A stretch of DNA of 64,000 nucleotides from Tigheibacillus halophilus (GCF_042683165.1 NZ_JBHUIZ010000012.1:372001-436000), one strand, 5' to 3'. Positions 45,246-53,277 are shown, counted from the first letter of the stretch. Made by a program: numbers and translations. The notes: generated by a model not told the origin, from the sequence alone.

Positions 45246-46700
45246 GTGACAACTTTTAAAGAACTTGGTATTTCACAACCGATTATGCGCGCTTTGGAAA
45301 AAATGGGCTTTGAAGAGGCGACTCCAATACAGTCAGAAACGATTCCACTGGCATTGCAAGGTATGGACGTGATTGGACAGGCACAGACAGGTACAGGTAA
45401 AACAGCGGCATTCGGAATTCCGATACTGGAAAAAATCGATTCTAAGCAACGCGACATTCAGGCACTGATTGTTGCACCGACCAGAGAGTTGGCCATTCAG
45501 GTAGCTGAAGAAATCAACCGTTTAGCGAAATTCAAAGGTATTCGTGCCCTGCCTGTATATGGCGGGCAGCATATGGACAGACAAATCCGTTCTCTGAAAG
45601 AGAGACCGCAAATTGTCGTAGCAACACCGGGAAGATTACTTGATCATTTGCGCAGGAAAACCATACGTGTTGATAATGTGCAAACAGCGGTCTTGGATGA
45701 AGCGGATGAAATGCTGAATATGGGCTTCATTGATGATATTCGTGATATTTTGAAGAGTATTCCGGAAGAAAGGCAGACACTGCTTTTTTCCGCTACTATG
45801 CCAAAAGAAATTCGTGATATCGCGACACATCTCATGAAAGAACCAAAAGAAGTGAAAATCAAAGCAAAAGAACTGACAGTGGAAAATATTGTCCAATATT
45901 TCGTTGAGATTCCGGAAAAGTACAAGTTCGACACATTATCCAATCACTTGGATATCAATGACCCTGATTTGGCAATCGTGTTTGCGCGTACGAAAAAACG
46001 TGTTGATGAAGTCGCGGAAGGGCTGCAGGTAAGAGGCTTCCGTGCGGAAGGTATCCATGGCGACCTTACACAGGGCAAGAGAATGTCCGTCTTGAATAAA
46101 TTCAAGCATGGGCGTGTAGATGTGCTTGTTGCAACGGATGTCGCGGCACGTGGTTTAGACATTTCCGGTGTGACCCATGTATACAACTTTGATATCCCAC
46201 AAGATCCTGAGAGCTATGTCCATCGGATTGGACGTACGGGACGCGCTGGCCGCATGGGAGAAGCGATTTCCTTTATCACTCCAAGGGAAATGGCACATTT
46301 GAAATTGATCGAAAAAGTTACAAAGAGCAAAATGAAGCGTCTGATGCCGCCAAGCAACCAAGATGCATTGAAAGGGCAACAGCAAGCTTCGATGGAAAGA
46401 ATCCTGAAAACCTTGGAAAATAGCGACCTGTCTGCATACCATGAAGCTGCTAATGACTTGCTGCAAGACCATGATTCCATAACCGTTATTGCAGCTGCAT
46501 TGAAAATGCTGACAAAAGAACGCAAGGATGTTCCGGTCCACATTTCGTCGATTGCACCGGTATCTGTCAAGAAAGCACAGCATTCTAATGATAAACGTCG
46601 TTCTAACAATAAGCGTTATTATGGTAAGAGACAAAACAACAACTACAACCATAATCGTAAGCGTAAAGATAACTACCAACGCCGCTCACGAAATAAATAA
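45246..46700 (+). CDS. cshA: DEAD-box RNA helicase CshA
   Basis: A 484-residue ATP-dependent RNA helicase. Q motif (GFEEATPIQSETIP), motif I (AQTGTGKT), Ia (PTRELA), DEAD (VLDEADEM), SAT, and VI (HRIGRTGRAG) are intact over residues 1-380. The C-terminal tail is rich in Lys, Arg and Asn (about 435-484), as in CshA, and contacts RNA. CshA works in RNA decay and ribosome assembly, notably in the cold. A rhomboid gene of the YdcA type next door matches the B. subtilis neighbourhood. The GTG start at 45246 is preceded by AAGGAG. Confidence 0.95.
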   Translation: MTTFKELGISQPIMRALEKMGFEEATPIQSETIPLALQGMDVIGQAQTGTGKTAAFGIPILEKIDSKQRDIQALIVAPTRELAIQVAEEINRLAKFKGIRALPVYGGQHMDRQIRSLKERPQIVVATPGRLLDHLRRKTIRVDNVQTAVLDEADEMLNMGFIDDIRDILKSIPEERQTLLFSATMPKEIRDIATHLMKEPKEVKIKAKELTVENIVQYFVEIPEKYKFDTLSNHLDINDPDLAIVFARTKKRVDEVAEGLQVRGFRAEGIHGDLTQGKRMSVLNKFKHGRVDVLVATDVAARGLDISGVTHVYNFDIPQDPESYVHRIGRTGRAGRMGEAISFITPREMAHLKLIEKVTKSKMKRLMPPSNQDALKGQQQASMERILKTLENSDLSAYHEAANDLLQDHDSITVIAAALKMLTKERKDVPVHISSIAPVSVKKAQHSNDKRRSNNKRYYGKRQNNNYNHNRKRKDNYQRRSRNK

Positions 46701-46710
46701 ACAGAATGCA

Positions 46711-46748
46711 AAAATCCGTATGTCTTCAGAGACATACGGATTTTTTTA
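46711..46748. terminator. Bidirectional terminator between cshA and the rhomboid gene
   Basis: A 15-bp stem (AAAATCCGTATGTCT/AGACATACGGATTTT) with a TCAG loop is flanked by A and T runs, suited to both convergent genes. Confidence 0.93.
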
Positions 46749-47513
46749 TAAAAAGCCAATTCTTCCGAGTAACCCGATCAATACAAGTATAGCTAAAATA
46801 ATCCACAGCCAATTTTTTCGGATGTTCGCAGGCACTCGATGTTTCTTTTTCCAGCGATTCGGATCAAAACCGATGTCATTGCTGCTTTTGGATTCGTATG
46901 TCTTTTGGAAAAATGGCTGAGCGCGGTGCAGTACAATCGGTCCAAGCGCTGCTCCACCTATAAACCCGAAAATATGGGCTTGAATATTGATGTTAGGCTG
47001 CAGGAAGGTCATGATGAGGCCAATCACAAAAATGACCAGAATGATCTGTGCATTGGCACTATCGATCAAATCTTTCCGGAACATGACCATATACATATAG
47101 ATGCCGAACAATCCAAAAATGGCACCTGACGCTCCAATAAAAACGACAAACGCAGTTGGATGGAAAGCATACGTTGCAATGTTTCCAACCATTCCAGCTA
47201 TCAAGTAAGCGATGATGAACTTTGTTTTCCCCAGCATTTGCTCCAGTGCAGGCCCGAAAATCAATAGGGAAAAGGAATTGAATAGTGCGTGCATGAAATT
47301 TGCATGGAGGAAAATAGGTGTAATCAGCCGCCAATAATCTCCCTGGTGAATAAATAAATTCACTCCAGCACCATAATTGTATATCGTTTCTCCAAACGGC
47401 AGTCTGAGCAGATCAATGATAATCCACAATAGGAAATGGATAATGATCAAAGTTGCGACCACTGGATAGAATCGCATAAATTCTTTAATACTTTTTTCTG
47501 TACGAATAAACAT
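46746..47513 (-). CDS. Rhomboid family intramembrane serine protease (YdcA-like)
   Basis: A 255-residue membrane protease with about six to seven membrane segments. The catalytic serine is S129 in GASGAIFG and the histidine is H180 in AHIFGFIGG; HANFMHALFN on segment 2 is also typical. It cleaves membrane protein substrates within the bilayer; natural substrates are unknown. In B. subtilis ydcA lies near cshA and before acpS; here the prophage begins directly upstream of the start codon, so acpS, if present, would be beyond the prophage. Confidence 0.92.
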   Translation of the reverse strand: MFIRTEKSIKEFMRFYPVVATLIIIHFLLWIIIDLLRLPFGETIYNYGAGVNLFIHQGDYWRLITPIFLHANFMHALFNSFSLLIFGPALEQMLGKTKFIIAYLIAGMVGNIATYAFHPTAFVVFIGASGAIFGLFGIYMYMVMFRKDLIDSANAQIILVIFVIGLIMTFLQPNINIQAHIFGFIGGAALGPIVLHRAQPFFQKTYESKSSNDIGFDPNRWKKKHRVPANIRKNWLWIILAILVLIGLLGRIGFL

Positions 47514-47686
47514 GAATGAGTGACCCCCAGACAGGAAACAAGAGTATTATTGATTGTAATTCTATTTCATGTATAGTACATACATAATATGTTATGTTGT
47601 ACACAACAAACCCTTATTTATCAATGGTTGAAGCATTATATTAAGGGTGGATATTTTGTAAATATAACAGAAATATAACATAATAT

Positions 47687-48886
47687 CTACAAAAGCATTT
47701 TTTCGAGGATATTTCCGTACATTTTTCTTAGATGGACAGGTGCATCCTTTATCATCTTTTTGGTGACATGCGTATAGATTTTCGTTGTTGTTTTATCGTT
47801 TTCGTGTCCAACCAGTTTCATGATGGTCGGCAGATCCACGCCGGCTTCCGTCAGCATACTAATATGTGTATGCCGGAACATATGCGGATAAGCATTCTTT
47901 TTTATGTTTGTTTTCTTTAAAATGCGTCTCATTCGGTTACGCATCGTGATCGTTAGAAAAGGATAACCGTTTTCGTGGGCAAATACAAAGTCTTTATCGT
48001 GATAATCAGGAATAAGCTTACGGTATTTCATTTTATGCTTATCATTATCATGCACGACTTTTTTTAACATGTCCATAATAAACCTTTCTACAGGAATGAC
48101 TCTAATGGATCCATATGTTTTCGGCGGCGTCAGTTCATAACCAGTGATACTGTTTGTTTCGCTATAGATCGTTTTATTGATGTCTATTTCGTCATTCTCA
48201 AACAGAAGGTCCTTTTTCTGCAATGCGCAAAGTTCGCCAGGACGCAAGCCGATGAATGCCATGGCAAAAAATCTTTCTTTATCATATTTTAATCCGTATT
48301 TAATTGTGGCAGTTAGAAATTCCTCCAATTCATCTCGATCAAAGTAAGTTTCCTCAATGTTTTCTTGTTTTATTTCCTCAACAGTTTTCCTCTTTTTGGG
48401 TATAACAACATCAGTGACTGGGTTTTCTTCAACCCACCTGTTCTTTTTGGCATACTTAAAAATCATATTTGCAGTACTGTTAGTACCTAACAAGGTGGAT
48501 TGGGAATGTCCTTTCTTAAACATCTTATTTATTGTCGATTGGTACTCATCGTGTGTTATATCCATTATTGGCGTATCTTTAAGGTGTTCATTTAGATCTC
48601 TAATTTCGCGGCGCCGTTTTCGATATGTGCTTTTCTTCTTTCCATCCAGCGAATACACGTCATACCATTTTTGTGCAGCATCACCGAATGTGATACGTTT
48701 GCTTATTTTTCTATTTGTGCCAGCTGTTTGTCTTGCAATTTCATCACGAACCTTTGCCTTGGCTTCTTTTTGCGTTTTTCCACGTCTTACAATCTGATTC
48801 CTTTTGCCACTTGGTTTTGTTGGTCCATCATCTACACATTCCCATCGTGTTTTACCTGATTTTAATTCAATCTGTCTGCAATGCAA
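47687..48886 (-). CDS. int: Phage tyrosine integrase
   Basis: A 399-residue tyrosine recombinase. An N-terminal arm-binding domain (about 1-60), core-binding domain (about 65-165) and catalytic domain (about 180-390) are present, with R215 (GLRPGE), H335 and R338 (HMFRH), H361 (GHEND) and nucleophile Y371 (KIYTHV). It inserts and excises the prophage. The start, TTG 48886, lies inside the 3' end of a small upstream gene, so translation may be coupled. No excisionase gene is recognisable next to it. Confidence 0.95.
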   Translation of the reverse strand: MHCRQIELKSGKTRWECVDDGPTKPSGKRNQIVRRGKTQKEAKAKVRDEIARQTAGTNRKISKRITFGDAAQKWYDVYSLDGKKKSTYRKRRREIRDLNEHLKDTPIMDITHDEYQSTINKMFKKGHSQSTLLGTNSTANMIFKYAKKNRWVEENPVTDVVIPKKRKTVEEIKQENIEETYFDRDELEEFLTATIKYGLKYDKERFFAMAFIGLRPGELCALQKKDLLFENDEIDINKTIYSETNSITGYELTPPKTYGSIRVIPVERFIMDMLKKVVHDNDKHKMKYRKLIPDYHDKDFVFAHENGYPFLTITMRNRMRRILKKTNIKKNAYPHMFRHTHISMLTEAGVDLPTIMKLVGHENDKTTTKIYTHVTKKMIKDAPVHLRKMYGNILEKMLL

Positions 48887-49023
48887 GGGTATTCACCATC
48901 CTTAGGTAGTAATTCAACGGGCAATTTCTTGTATCCCTCTAATAGCCCCACCACCTTTCCATCGATCATTTTGATTTTAGAGAATACTGGAACCTCTTTG
49001 AACTCAAATACTTGTTTTTTCAT
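48862..49023 (-). CDS. Small prophage protein of 53 aa overlapping the integrase start
   Basis: A perfect CAGGAGG ribosome site precedes the ATG at 49023. The 53-residue product (KQVFEFKEVPVF, then DGKVVGLLEGYKKLP) is rich in Lys and Val, without membrane segment. It overlaps the integrase gene by 25 bases. Its place next to int is where excisionases often lie, but no winged-helix motif is visible, so no function is assigned. Confidence 0.75.
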   Translation of the reverse strand: MKKQVFEFKEVPVFSKIKMIDGKVVGLLEGYKKLPVELLPKDGEYPCIADRLN

Positions 49024-49041
49024 AAGTAGACCTCCTGTTAT

Positions 49042-49497
49042 TTACCTATTAAACCAAATTACTGGTTGATTCATATGCCTGTTTCGATAGATTTCTAGTC
49101 TTCTGACCGCAAAATCATAATCTACATTAAAAATATTCATAATGTCTCTTATGGTGTAGTTAAATAATCTGTCTAGCATAAAAGTCGGTACGCAGAAATG
49201 ATAAGCAAAATATTCGGCTTGATACTCTTGTAATTGCCGGAACAGCGGATGCATGTTTAACTGGTTGCCGCAGTGCCGGAGATAATGGCAAACTTCATGG
49301 GCGAACTCAATCCATTCTTGTACTTTGCTACCTTTTTTTAAGCTTACTTCATTATCAAGCCTAAACAATTTGTTCTCATCGTAAGTGATATTTACCCCTA
49401 ATTTTTTTGCTATTAGTTTCATTTCCAAATCTGTAGGTTTTGTTATCCCTATTGACTTGAACAGTTTGTAAATGTAGTCCTCTAGATGCGAATACAA
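49042..49497 (-). CDS. ImmA/IrrE family metallopeptidase
   Basis: A 151-residue zinc peptidase with the motif HEVCH (H67, E68, H71) and a following acidic region (EYQAEYFAYHF) typical of ImmA. In ICEBs1 and related phages ImmA cleaves the CI/ImmR repressor to allow induction. Here the repressor gene lies two genes upstream in the same leftward unit, separated by a lipoprotein gene, so the substrate is probably that repressor. The TTG start at 49497 has a GGGG ribosome site. Confidence 0.9.
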   Translation of the reverse strand: MYSHLEDYIYKLFKSIGITKPTDLEMKLIAKKLGVNITYDENKLFRLDNEVSLKKGSKVQEWIEFAHEVCHYLRHCGNQLNMHPLFRQLQEYQAEYFAYHFCVPTFMLDRLFNYTIRDIMNIFNVDYDFAVRRLEIYRNRHMNQPVIWFNR

Positions 49498-49582
49498 ACT
49501 AATACCCCCTATGATTTAGAATGTATGTTCTATTTAGTTGTATAAGATAGGGCGTACAAATTAATGTACACCTTTCTATAAA

Positions 49583-50395
49583 TTAAAAATCCTCATCGCC
49601 GTTACTTTCAACACCAATTGCTTTCACTTTTGCATGGTCTACTTCATTCTCTTTAACGGGTATAAAATCTTTTTCTTCTAGGCTTTTACTTGCGCCGGAC
49701 TTAACGGTGTAGTCTACATCAATATAATCAATATCAGTCATTGCCCCTATAAATTTATCATTTTTATCGTAGAGACCAATTCCTACCATATAATCCAAAT
49801 CTTTATCATTACTATTTTTCAATTTAAAAGTGACGTCTATCATTTCGGAAGAAGGTAAATCTTTTGGCGCATCTTCATCTTCGTATTTTTCTCCGTTCAT
49901 CACATTTACCTTATCCACGTCCAACTTATTGAATGTGGTTTTGTCTGCTGGATCAGCGTCATAATCAATATCTACATGATCTAAATCTTTATACTTATCC
50001 TCATAATCAACAATCAAAGAAATATAGGCACTCGCATCCGGTTCTATGATGTAAGGAGAAACAAGTTGTCCGCCACCCTCGGATGCGTTTTCAACCCCAA
50101 TTACATTATCATCCGAATCATATAAAGTTATTTCTGCATCTAGGACGCTTGCTGGGATATCACCGGTATTTCTTAACTCGGCATATACACCGACAGATTT
50201 CATGCTATAGCTGTTATTGAAGAATATTTTATGAATCTGATTTTCAGTTTCTACTGATACACTTTCTTTTTTCTTCTTTGAAACATTGCTCCCGTTAGAT
50301 TCATCATTGGTTTCATTTTGTTTAGTTGTGGTATTACCACATGCTCCCAAAAAAACTAGTAAAATTGTAAAAATTAAAGCTAAGTATTTCTTCAA
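49583..50395 (-). CDS. Prophage FxLYD-like lipoprotein, candidate superinfection-exclusion or host-modifying protein
   Basis: A 270-residue predicted lipoprotein: signal with lipobox LGAC (C19), an acidic/lysine linker, then two beta-rich domains. The first resembles the FxLYD fold (VYAELRNTGDIPASVLDAEI, then LYDSDDNVIG); the second repeats the scheme (VTFKLKNSNDKDLDYMVGIG, LYDKNDKFIG). It is transcribed with the repressor, so it should be made during lysogeny and be exposed on the cell surface. Lysogenic lipoproteins of Gram-positive phages can block superinfection; that role is inferred. AT-rich codon use fits the prophage. Confidence 0.8.
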   Translation of the reverse strand: MKKYLALIFTILLVFLGACGNTTTKQNETNDESNGSNVSKKKKESVSVETENQIHKIFFNNSYSMKSVGVYAELRNTGDIPASVLDAEITLYDSDDNVIGVENASEGGGQLVSPYIIEPDASAYISLIVDYEDKYKDLDHVDIDYDADPADKTTFNKLDVDKVNVMNGEKYEDEDAPKDLPSSEMIDVTFKLKNSNDKDLDYMVGIGLYDKNDKFIGAMTDIDYIDVDYTVKSGASKSLEEKDFIPVKENEVDHAKVKAIGVESNGDEDF

Positions 50396-50468
50396 ATAAA
50401 AACCCCCTAAATAGTAAAAAATAACTACTTTTTATTTATAAATAAAACGATCTTAAGAGATCGTATAT

Positions 50469-50819
50469 TTATTTTTTTTGACTCATTTTAAATTTTATAT
50501 ACTCGTATACTTCTTTCATTTCCTGAGCGGTTAAAGATTCCATGTCCTTAAACATGAGGTCAATATCAGGAAAATCGGTGGCTATTTTATTTTTGTAGTA
50601 GTCCAGTTTGTTTTCTTCACTTGTTTCGTGACCCAATATGTAATCAGTTGAAACATCGAAAAAGTCTGCTATCGTTTTTAAAATTTCAAAGTCCGGCTGA
50701 GTGTTACTCAGTTCGTAACGAGCGTAAGTAGACCTATTAATGTTAAGTTCATCAGCTAACTGTTGCTGGGACATTTTTTTGCGCTCTCGTAATTTTTTTA
50801 GCCTATCTCCATACTGCAT
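50469..50819 (-). CDS. CI-type phage repressor, HTH XRE family
   Basis: A 116-residue repressor with an N-terminal helix-turn-helix (MSQQQLADELNINRSTYARYE, about 17-37) and a short C-terminal helical region. It lacks a LexA-type autocleavage domain, consistent with ImmA-type control. It is divergent from a Cro-like gene and should bind the GTGCA/TGCAC palindromes between them. A minus-strand TATAAT at 50851-50856 probably belongs to its promoter. Confidence 0.93.
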   Translation of the reverse strand: MQYGDRLKKLRERKKMSQQQLADELNINRSTYARYELSNTQPDFEILKTIADFFDVSTDYILGHETSEENKLDYYKNKIATDFPDIDLMFKDMESLTAQEMKEVYEYIKFKMSQKK

Positions 50820-50850
50820 GCTCAGTTCCCCTATCTAATCGATTAACCTT

Positions 50851-50955
50851 ATTATAGGTGAAAAATATGCACAATAAATAATTTGTGCAAAAAATTAACA
50901 ATAAGTGTTGACAGTGATAAAAATGCACATTATAATAAGTGTAGAAATTGCACAA
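50851..50955. promoter_or_regulatory. Lysis-lysogeny switch: divergent promoters and GTGCA/TGCAC operators
   Basis: The rightward promoter is a consensus TTGACA (50908-50913), 17 bases, TATAAT (50931-50936). The leftward -10 TATAAT is at 50851-50856. A 22-base palindrome TGCACAA-8-TTGTGCA lies at 50868-50889; a second TGCACA sits inside the rightward spacer (50924-50929) and a third TGCACAA at 50949-50955 just past the start. Repressor bound there would block rightward transcription. Confidence 0.85.
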
Positions 50956-50969
50956 AGGGTGGTGAATAT

Positions 50970-51185
50970 ATGAAAAACGAAACATTGGTTCAACGTAGAA
51001 AACTGTTAGGGTATTCTCACCAGAATGTGGCAGACAAAGTTGGTATCGATCGCTCTTATTACACTAAAATAGAGAACGGATTGACCCCAAGTGTAAAAGT
51101 GGCCAAAAACTTAGGATACCATCTGGGCTTCGATTGGACCATTTTTTTTACAAATGATTGTGCAATTAATGCACGAGCCATCTAA
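50970..51185 (+). CDS. Cro-like regulator, HTH XRE family
   Basis: A 71-residue helix-turn-helix protein (YSHQNVADKVGIDRSYYTKIE, about 15-35), the first gene of the rightward early transcript. The second domain is lacking, as in Cro. It follows the consensus promoter and an AAAGGGTGGTG ribosome site. The coding end contains a perfect GTGCA-5-TGCAC palindrome (51161-51175). A longer frame from 50883 crosses the promoter and is rejected. Confidence 0.88.
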   Translation: MKNETLVQRRKLLGYSHQNVADKVGIDRSYYTKIENGLTPSVKVAKNLGYHLGFDWTIFFTNDCAINARAI

Positions 51186-51190
51186 TCCAA

Positions 51191-51318
51191 GCTTTCTCGC
51201 ATCCGAACATCAACATCTAAACGAGCAGAGCGTGCCATGATCTATCAGTTGCGATAGGGAGCAGCGCCAATAGGTCACGCGAAGAAGTTAGGTGCTGATG
51301 CTCGGGTGCGAAGCAAAA
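51191..51318 (+). ncRNA. Candidate structured RNA in the prophage early region, cut by the assembly gap
   Basis: Two 20-base arms (51198-51217 and 51291-51310) are complementary at 16 positions plus two G-U pairs, extended outward by GCTT/AAGC. Inside are CTATC/GATAG (around 51242-51257) and a GCGTG.CC/GG.CACGC pairing (around 51230-51280). No credible reading frame with a ribosome site lies here. The element directly follows the Cro-like gene on the early transcript. Confidence 0.45.
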
Positions 51319-51379
51319 NNNNNNNNNNNNNNNNNNNNNNNNNNNNNNNNNNNNNNNNNNNNNNNNNNNNNNNNNNNNN
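51319..51379. other. Assembly gap, 61 Ns
   Basis: All bases are N. Real length is unknown. The gap removes the 5' end of the following small gene and possibly the end of the structured region. Confidence 0.99.
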
Positions 51380-51380
51380 G

Positions 51381-51542
51381 CAAGTTGGAAACAAAGTTCT
51401 TAATCGTCACGATTCGATAAAAGTAATTCGGGCATTCAGGTACTGCTTATTCAAAATCGGACAAGAAGTAACAATTAACCCAGCGGATAAATATCACCAA
51501 CACATTTATAAAAAAATATTACACCTCGGGGAGGTATCTTAA
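51381..51542 (+). CDS. Small prophage protein, N-terminus lost in the gap
   Basis: The frame is open from the gap to a stop at 51540-51542, giving at least 53 residues (NRHDSIKVIRAFRYCLFKIGQ onward is the visible core). It overlaps the antirepressor ATG by one base (TAATG), which argues for a real gene. The family was not recognised. Confidence 0.55.
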   Translation, partial: QVGNKVLNRHDSIKVIRAFRYCLFKIGQEVTINPADKYHQHIYKKILHLGEVS

Positions 51543-52261
51543 TGAACCAATTAGTTTTCATTAAAAACAATCACATCGTAACCAGTTCCAGAAATGTCGC
51601 AAGAGACTTTGACAAAGGTCACCGGGAAGTCCTTAGGGCTATCGATGACATTAAAAAAAGCGGGGTAGTGCAAAATTGCACAGACCTATTTTACGAAACA
51701 ACCTACATTCACGAACAAAACAAGCAAGAATACAGACAATACTTAATGAATCGTGACGGTTTTACCTTGTTAGTGATGGGATTCACTGGTAAACAGGCAA
51801 TGAATTTCAGGTACCGATACATGAACGCATTTAATCAGATGGAACAAGAGCTCCAGAAGCCAAGAGCACTAACAGAAAAGGAACAACGCATTGAAATGTT
51901 AAAACTTTCTTTGGAACTAGAAGAGAAAACCCAATTACATGATGAGCGTATTACAAACCTTGAAGAAACGATGCGCATCGATGGTGCTCAAGAGCACAGC
52001 TTGAACAAAAAGGGCAAACGAGTTGTCGTAGAATCGCTTGGCGGCAAAGCATCCCCAGCGTACAAACACATGGCTTTCAAAGTGTTCTCGGCATTTTGGA
52101 GAGACTTCAAAAACCATTTTGAAATTCCACGCTATGGAGATCTGCCAAAGAAAAGGTTTGAAGAAGGATTGCGTTTTATCGGAATGTGGCAACCTTCAAC
52201 AAGTTTAAAAATTGAAATTGATTCAACTAATAACCAACAAACGTTCAACGAGGTGATCTAA
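51542..52261 (+). CDS. Phage antirepressor, Rha N-terminal and ORF6C C-terminal domains
   Basis: A 239-residue protein. Residues 1-105 match the Rha regulatory domain (TSSRNVARDFDKGHREVLRAI; YLMNRDGFTLLVMGFTGKQA), a coiled region spans about 108-150, and the end (about 140-230) matches the ORF6C domain (VVVESLGGKASPAY; FWRDFKNHFEIPRYGDLPKKRFEEG). Such proteins block the lytic repressor or control lysogeny. The gene contains a perfect palindrome GTGCAAAATTGCAC at 51668-51681, the same half-site as the switch operators. Confidence 0.9.
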   Translation: MNQLVFIKNNHIVTSSRNVARDFDKGHREVLRAIDDIKKSGVVQNCTDLFYETTYIHEQNKQEYRQYLMNRDGFTLLVMGFTGKQAMNFRYRYMNAFNQMEQELQKPRALTEKEQRIEMLKLSLELEEKTQLHDERITNLEETMRIDGAQEHSLNKKGKRVVVESLGGKASPAYKHMAFKVFSAFWRDFKNHFEIPRYGDLPKKRFEEGLRFIGMWQPSTSLKIEIDSTNNQQTFNEVI

Positions 52262-52570
52262 ATGCCAGTAACTACATTTACAGACGAAGAAATCCAATCA
52301 TTTGTTGTTGAAATCAAGAATCAATTGATTCCAGTCTTACTACAAGAATTACAGCAAAAACAGTTGCCGCCATTACTAAGCAGAAAACAATTCATGGAGT
52401 TGGCGGACATTGGCCCGACAAAATGTAACGAACTATTCAACCGGGCTGACTTTCCAGTAAACAGAGAATTAGGATATCCCAAAGTACCTACAAAATTATT
52501 CTTTGAGTGGTTGGACGATACCACAAACAGAATGGAAGTAAATCTTAAATATCCTTACAAAGCTATCTAA
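52262..52570 (+). CDS. Small prophage protein with excisionase-like central helix-turn-helix
   Basis: A 102-residue protein starting directly after the antirepressor stop. The central part (LLSRKQFMELADIGPTKCNE, about 39-58, then YPKVPTKLFFEWL) resembles excisionase/MerR-type small DNA-binding domains in which a first helix pair is followed by a wing. It could be a DNA-binding regulator or excisionase. Confidence in function is low. Confidence 0.7.
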   Translation: MPVTTFTDEEIQSFVVEIKNQLIPVLLQELQQKQLPPLLSRKQFMELADIGPTKCNELFNRADFPVNRELGYPKVPTKLFFEWLDDTTNRMEVNLKYPYKAI

Positions 52571-52696
52571 CATCGATAAGGGGGGTCGGTAATTACATCT
52601 TACGAAAAACAACGAGAAAAGTCTTTGCCCCGAAAGCAAAAATCATTGCTGCAGTAGCAAATTTGCTCACAAAGCAAAAGTAAGGGGGTGAACAGA

Positions 52697-52978
52697 ATGG
52701 AATTCGGTTCTATTTTACGCAAGACACGTAAAAAAGCCGGGATGAGCCAGGAAGATATGGCTCTCGAACTACATATGTCAATTAGCAACGTCTCCCGGCT
52801 CGAAAGTAACAAATATGAGTTGAAGGCAGCAGATTTATTTAAATGGCTCAAAATTACCAACAACCCAGATGTGCTTATGGCACTGTATGCAAGTATTGAT
52901 GTAGCAACGTCATTAATGACCTCAGGAGCAACGTCTGCCGTCACTGGAGCCATAATATTTCTAGGAGGGATTTTATGA
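52697..52978 (+). CDS. HTH XRE-family regulator with hydrophobic C-terminus
   Basis: A 93-residue protein. Residues 1-65 form a helix-turn-helix (MSQEDMALELHMSISNVSRLE) and the last 25 (TSGATSAVTGAIIFLGGIL) are hydrophobic. A DNA-binding domain with a membrane-like tail is unusual and suggests a membrane-tethered regulator. ATG 52697 follows AAGGGGGTG. It overlaps the next small gene by four bases. Confidence 0.8.
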   Translation: MEFGSILRKTRKKAGMSQEDMALELHMSISNVSRLESNKYELKAADLFKWLKITNNPDVLMALYASIDVATSLMTSGATSAVTGAIIFLGGIL

Positions 52979-53061
52979 AGCATAAAACGGCGGTTGATTT
53001 GTTTTATGGAATTGCTTTTACATTGAGTCTGGTTTTCGTGATTTATTCATTGACGCGTTAA
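52975..53061 (+). CDS. 28-aa single-span membrane microprotein
   Basis: The ATG overlaps the preceding stop codon (ATGA) and AGGAGGG precedes it. The product has a charged start (KHKTAVD) and one hydrophobic span (LFYGIAFTLSLVFVIYSL). Translational coupling to the regulator with a hydrophobic tail suggests a shared membrane function. No family is recognised. Confidence 0.55.
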   Translation: MKHKTAVDLFYGIAFTLSLVFVIYSLTR

Positions 53062-53073
53062 GGAGGGAACACG

Positions 53074-53277
53074 ATGCACTTTATAGATGAATTTAAAAAG
53101 GATTTATCAGCTGAACAGAGACAATATTTTAATGCTTGGTTTGTTGGAACTGTCGGGGCGCTAGCTAGAAACGCTAAGGGGAGGAAAATCGATGTCATTG
53201 AAATTGAAAAGGCTGCAAAATATGCAAGAAAAGAAGCAATAGAAAATGCCCACCGCTGCAACGGAAGGCATTTTTAG
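53074..53277 (+). CDS. Small hypothetical prophage protein, 67 aa
   Basis: ATG 53074 follows a strong AAGGAGGG. The soluble, helical, Lys/Ala-rich product (FIDEFKKDLSAEQRQYFNAW, then IEIEKAAKYARKEAIENAH) has no recognised motif. Confidence 0.75.
   Translation: MHFIDEFKKDLSAEQRQYFNAWFVGTVGALARNAKGRKIDVIEIEKAAKYARKEAIENAHRCNGRHF

Noticed and set aside
50883..50969. Longer start for the Cro-like gene
   Set aside because: It would translate through the promoter and its operators and lacks a ribosome site; ATG 50970 has one.
52588..52683. Short coding-like frame (RKTTRKVFAPKAKIIAAVANL)
   Set aside because: Protein-like, but no acceptable start codon in frame behind the GGGGGG site; kept out of the annotation.
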